Part shown: positions 62,238 to 64,000 of the stretch, one piece after another
Layout of the letters: every line of letters starts with the position of its first letter
Numbering within the stretch: the stretch's first letter is position 1
Made by a program: the position numbers and the translations under genes
Assembly: GCF_029946505.1 (NCBI RefSeq)
Contig: NZ_JARZHG010000048.1
Coordinates: 1-64,000 of the forward strand
DNA: 64,000 nucleotides
DNA from: Polyangium sp. y55x31
GTDB taxonomy: Bacteria > Myxococcota_A > Polyangia > Polyangiales > Polyangiaceae
Direction of reading: 5' to 3'
The notes under the pieces: generated by a model
Databases searched by the model: none
What the model was told of the DNA's origin: nothing
What the model saw: the letters and a program-made list of their open reading frames with translations, nothing else

Positions 62238-63209
62238 ATGCGTAACATTTCGCGCCGTGAGATGATCGAGCGCCTCGCCGCCGCGGGGCTCGTCCTCGGC
62301 GGGGCCGCCGCCCTCGCGAAGACGCGCTTCGATCGCGGCTCGATCACCGAGGGTCCTTCGAAGGATCGTCCGCAGACGCGGGACTATCGGCTCAAGGACG
62401 CGCCTTCGGAGCTCCCGAAGCTCGTCGTCGCGAAAAACGAGGCCGAGCCCGAGGCGCTCGTACGCAAGGCGGTCGCCGCGCTCGGCGGCATGAACCGCTT
62501 CATCTCGCGCGGCGACATCGTCGTCGTGAAGCCGAACGTCGGCTGGGATCGCACCCCGATCCACGCGGCGAACACGAATCCGCGCGTCGTCGCCGAGGTC
62601 GTCAAGCTCGCCTACGACGCGGGCGCCAAGCGCGTCGTCGTCACGGACGCCTCGTGCAACGAGCCGAACCGCTGCTTTCAGCGCTCCGGGATCTGGAAGG
62701 CCGCGTACGACGTCGGCGCCGAGGTCGTGCTCCCCGCGGCGCACCGCTTCCGCGGCATGCGCCTCAAGGGCGAGGTCCTCGACGAGTGGCCCGTCTACAC
62801 GCCGCTCATCAACGCGGACAAGGTCATCAACGTCCCCATCGCCAAGCACCACAACCTCTCGAAGTACACGGCGGCGATGAAGAACTGGTACGGCTCGCTC
62901 GGCGGGCGCAGAAACCGGCTGCACCAGAACATCGACGTCTCCATCGCGGATCTCGCGACGTTCATGCAGCCGACGCTGACCATCGTCGACGCCTGGCGCG
63001 TGCTCGTGCGCAACGGCCCGCAGGGCGGCAACATCGCCGACGCGAAGGAGATGCGCACGCTGCTCGCCTCGACGGATCAGGTCGCGGTCGACGCCTACGG
63101 CTGCCAGCTCATCGGCCGTTCGCCCGAGGAGATCCCGTACCTGCGCATGGGCCACGAGCGCGGCCTCGGCACGATGAACTGGAAAGACCTGCGCTGGGTG
63201 GAGGTCTGA
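62238..63209 (+). CDS. DUF362-domain protein with Tat signal
   Basis: 323 residues, ATG at 62238 after AGGAAA. ISRREMIERLAAAGLVLGG is a twin-arginine signal, so it is probably exported folded with a bound cofactor. The domain (about 90-320) contains DIVVVKPNVGW, RVVVTDASCNEPNRCFQRSG and PIAKHHNLSKYTAAMKNWYGSLG, the DUF362 pattern. This family (about 330 residues) includes uncharacterised ferredoxin-linked proteins, often with cysteine clusters; here only two cysteines (CNEPNRC) are obvious. Three bases before the NapH-like gene, so an operon. Confidence 0.85.
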   Translation: MRNISRREMIERLAAAGLVLGGAAALAKTRFDRGSITEGPSKDRPQTRDYRLKDAPSELPKLVVAKNEAEPEALVRKAVAALGGMNRFISRGDIVVVKPNVGWDRTPIHAANTNPRVVAEVVKLAYDAGAKRVVVTDASCNEPNRCFQRSGIWKAAYDVGAEVVLPAAHRFRGMRLKGEVLDEWPVYTPLINADKVINVPIAKHHNLSKYTAAMKNWYGSLGGRRNRLHQNIDVSIADLATFMQPTLTIVDAWRVLVRNGPQGGNIADAKEMRTLLASTDQVAVDAYGCQLIGRSPEEIPYLRMGHERGLGTMNWKDLRWVEV

Positions 63210-63211
63210 CG

Positions 63212-64000
63212 ATGGCCGCTCCCGCTGTCGTCGGAACGGCCAAAGCCCCGGCTGCGAAGCCCGCCAAGGTGAAAGGGCGCGCCGGCTCGGGCATCGAGGC
63301 GCGTTTGTCGATCCGCATCCTCGTCTGGGTGCGTCGCGTCTCGCAGGCCGGCTTCCTCGCGCTGTTTCTTTATTTCCTCTTCCAGACCGCGTTCCGCGGC
63401 TCGTTCGCGTCCGCCGAGACCGCGGTGCGCCTGCCCCTGCCCGTCGAGGCGTATCTGCTCGCCGACCCGTTCGTCGCGGCGATGACGTTGCTCTCGACGC
63501 ACACGGTCTATCGCGGGCTCGCGTGGTCGGTCGGCCTGCTCGCCGTCACCCTCGTCTTCGGCCGCGTCTTCTGCGGATGGATCTGCCCGTTCGGCACGCT
63601 CCACCATTTCTTCGGCTGGATCTTTCCGTCTCGGTATCTGCGCGGGAACAAGCGCGTCGAGTCGAACAAGACCGCCTCCCGGCAACAGGTAAAGTATTAC
63701 CTGCTCTACGCGTTCCTCGCGGCGAGCGTCGCAGGCAGCGCCATCGGCGGCCTCTTCGATCCGATCTGCGTCGCGGTCCGCGCCATCGGCCTCGCGGTCG
63801 TCCCGGCTCTGCAATACATCACGGGCGTCGCGAGCTTCGCGGCGGGCCAGGCCGGCGTGCGCCCCGTGCAGGGCGCGACCGACGCCGCGCAGGATTTCCT
63901 GGCGCAGACCGTCTGGCAATCGAAGCAATTTTATTTCCACCAGACCTGGTTCATCGGGATCCTGCTCGTCGCGATCCTGTTCATGAACCGCGTGATCCCG
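63212..64000 (+). CDS. NapH/NosR-like polyferredoxin membrane protein (truncated by window edge)
   Basis: ATG at 63212, 263 codons seen, no stop before the window ends. About four membrane segments are visible, starting VSQAGFLALFLYFLFQTAFRG and LAWSVGLLAVTLVFGRVF. RVFCGWICPFGTLHHFF carries the CxxxCP signature of NapH, NosR and CcoG-like electron-transfer proteins that hold 4Fe-4S clusters, and FDPICVAVR offers another cysteine. The C-terminal ferredoxin clusters should lie beyond 64000. It probably passes electrons from quinone to periplasmic acceptors, with the coupled DUF362 protein as a partner. Confidence 0.85.
   Translation, partial: MAAPAVVGTAKAPAAKPAKVKGRAGSGIEARLSIRILVWVRRVSQAGFLALFLYFLFQTAFRGSFASAETAVRLPLPVEAYLLADPFVAAMTLLSTHTVYRGLAWSVGLLAVTLVFGRVFCGWICPFGTLHHFFGWIFPSRYLRGNKRVESNKTASRQQVKYYLLYAFLAASVAGSAIGGLFDPICVAVRAIGLAVVPALQYITGVASFAAGQAGVRPVQGATDAAQDFLAQTVWQSKQFYFHQTWFIGILLVAILFMNRVIP

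Overview
The window is high-GC, gene-dense bacterial DNA. Gene content points to a myxobacterium, most likely of the Polyangiaceae type (Sorangium/Polyangium/Minicystis relatives). The signs are several Ser/Thr kinases including a kinase-AAA ATPase-helical repeat giant, a PP2C phosphatase fused to a cyclic-nucleotide-binding domain, many lipoproteins with Gly/Ser-rich or Pro-rich linkers, a protein with an AgmX/PglI-like C-terminus, and a box-type benzoyl-CoA pathway with its BoxR regulator. No tRNA, rRNA, phage, transposase or CRISPR array was seen.

Layout. 1-2708: hairpin-rich repeat, then a minus-strand set (roadblock-like protein, ArsA-family ATPase, Cys-rich lipoprotein). 2843-5365: small conserved protein, then a coupled pair for exopolysaccharide (PHP-type phosphatase and nucleotide-sugar dehydrogenase). 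5371-6090: Cys-rich lipoprotein with tandem repeats. 6232-10263: accessory block with an MNT-HEPN fusion facing an AAA+ ATPase/TPR pair, the best candidate for an undescribed (defence-like) system. 10714-17686: hypothetical protein, FAD-linked sugar/alditol oxidase, and two LysR regulators with a DoxX protein, a deacetylase and an isochorismatase-like hydrolase. 17789-25204: membrane and secreted proteins, polysaccharide lyase, beta-propeller lipoprotein, flippase-like protein, GST, FAD oxidoreductase. 25228-31129: minus operon of nuclease-like lipoprotein, outer-membrane-like protein and giant kinase. 31349-37158: secreted serine hydrolase with membrane partner, CxxCH lipoprotein, membrane protein, PP2C-cNMP protein. 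37472-41509: boxB, boxC and divergent boxR. 41514-48838: glycogen synthase, lipoproteins, AgmX-like protein, RecN. 49149-53472: double ThyX-like protein, methionine aminopeptidase, NifU-like protein. 53514-60187: minus-strand run of peptidase, envelope lipoproteins, OmpA-like protein, PgsA-like synthase and a universal stress protein. 60387-64000: kinase, DUF362 protein and a truncated NapH-like ferredoxin protein.

The strongest non-coding signal is a dispersed element of about 290-300 bp at 1-200 (cut by the window edge), 37169-37463 and 48847-49134. It is a string of up to nine back-to-back hairpins. Loops are conserved between copies while several stems differ by compensatory changes. Each copy lies just downstream of a minus-strand gene. 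Many gene pairs overlap as ATGA or GTGA, so translational coupling is common and was used to choose several starts.

Limits: all calls come from reading sequence and recalling families. No database search or structure prediction was run, and starts without a clear Shine-Dalgarno site or overlap are provisional.
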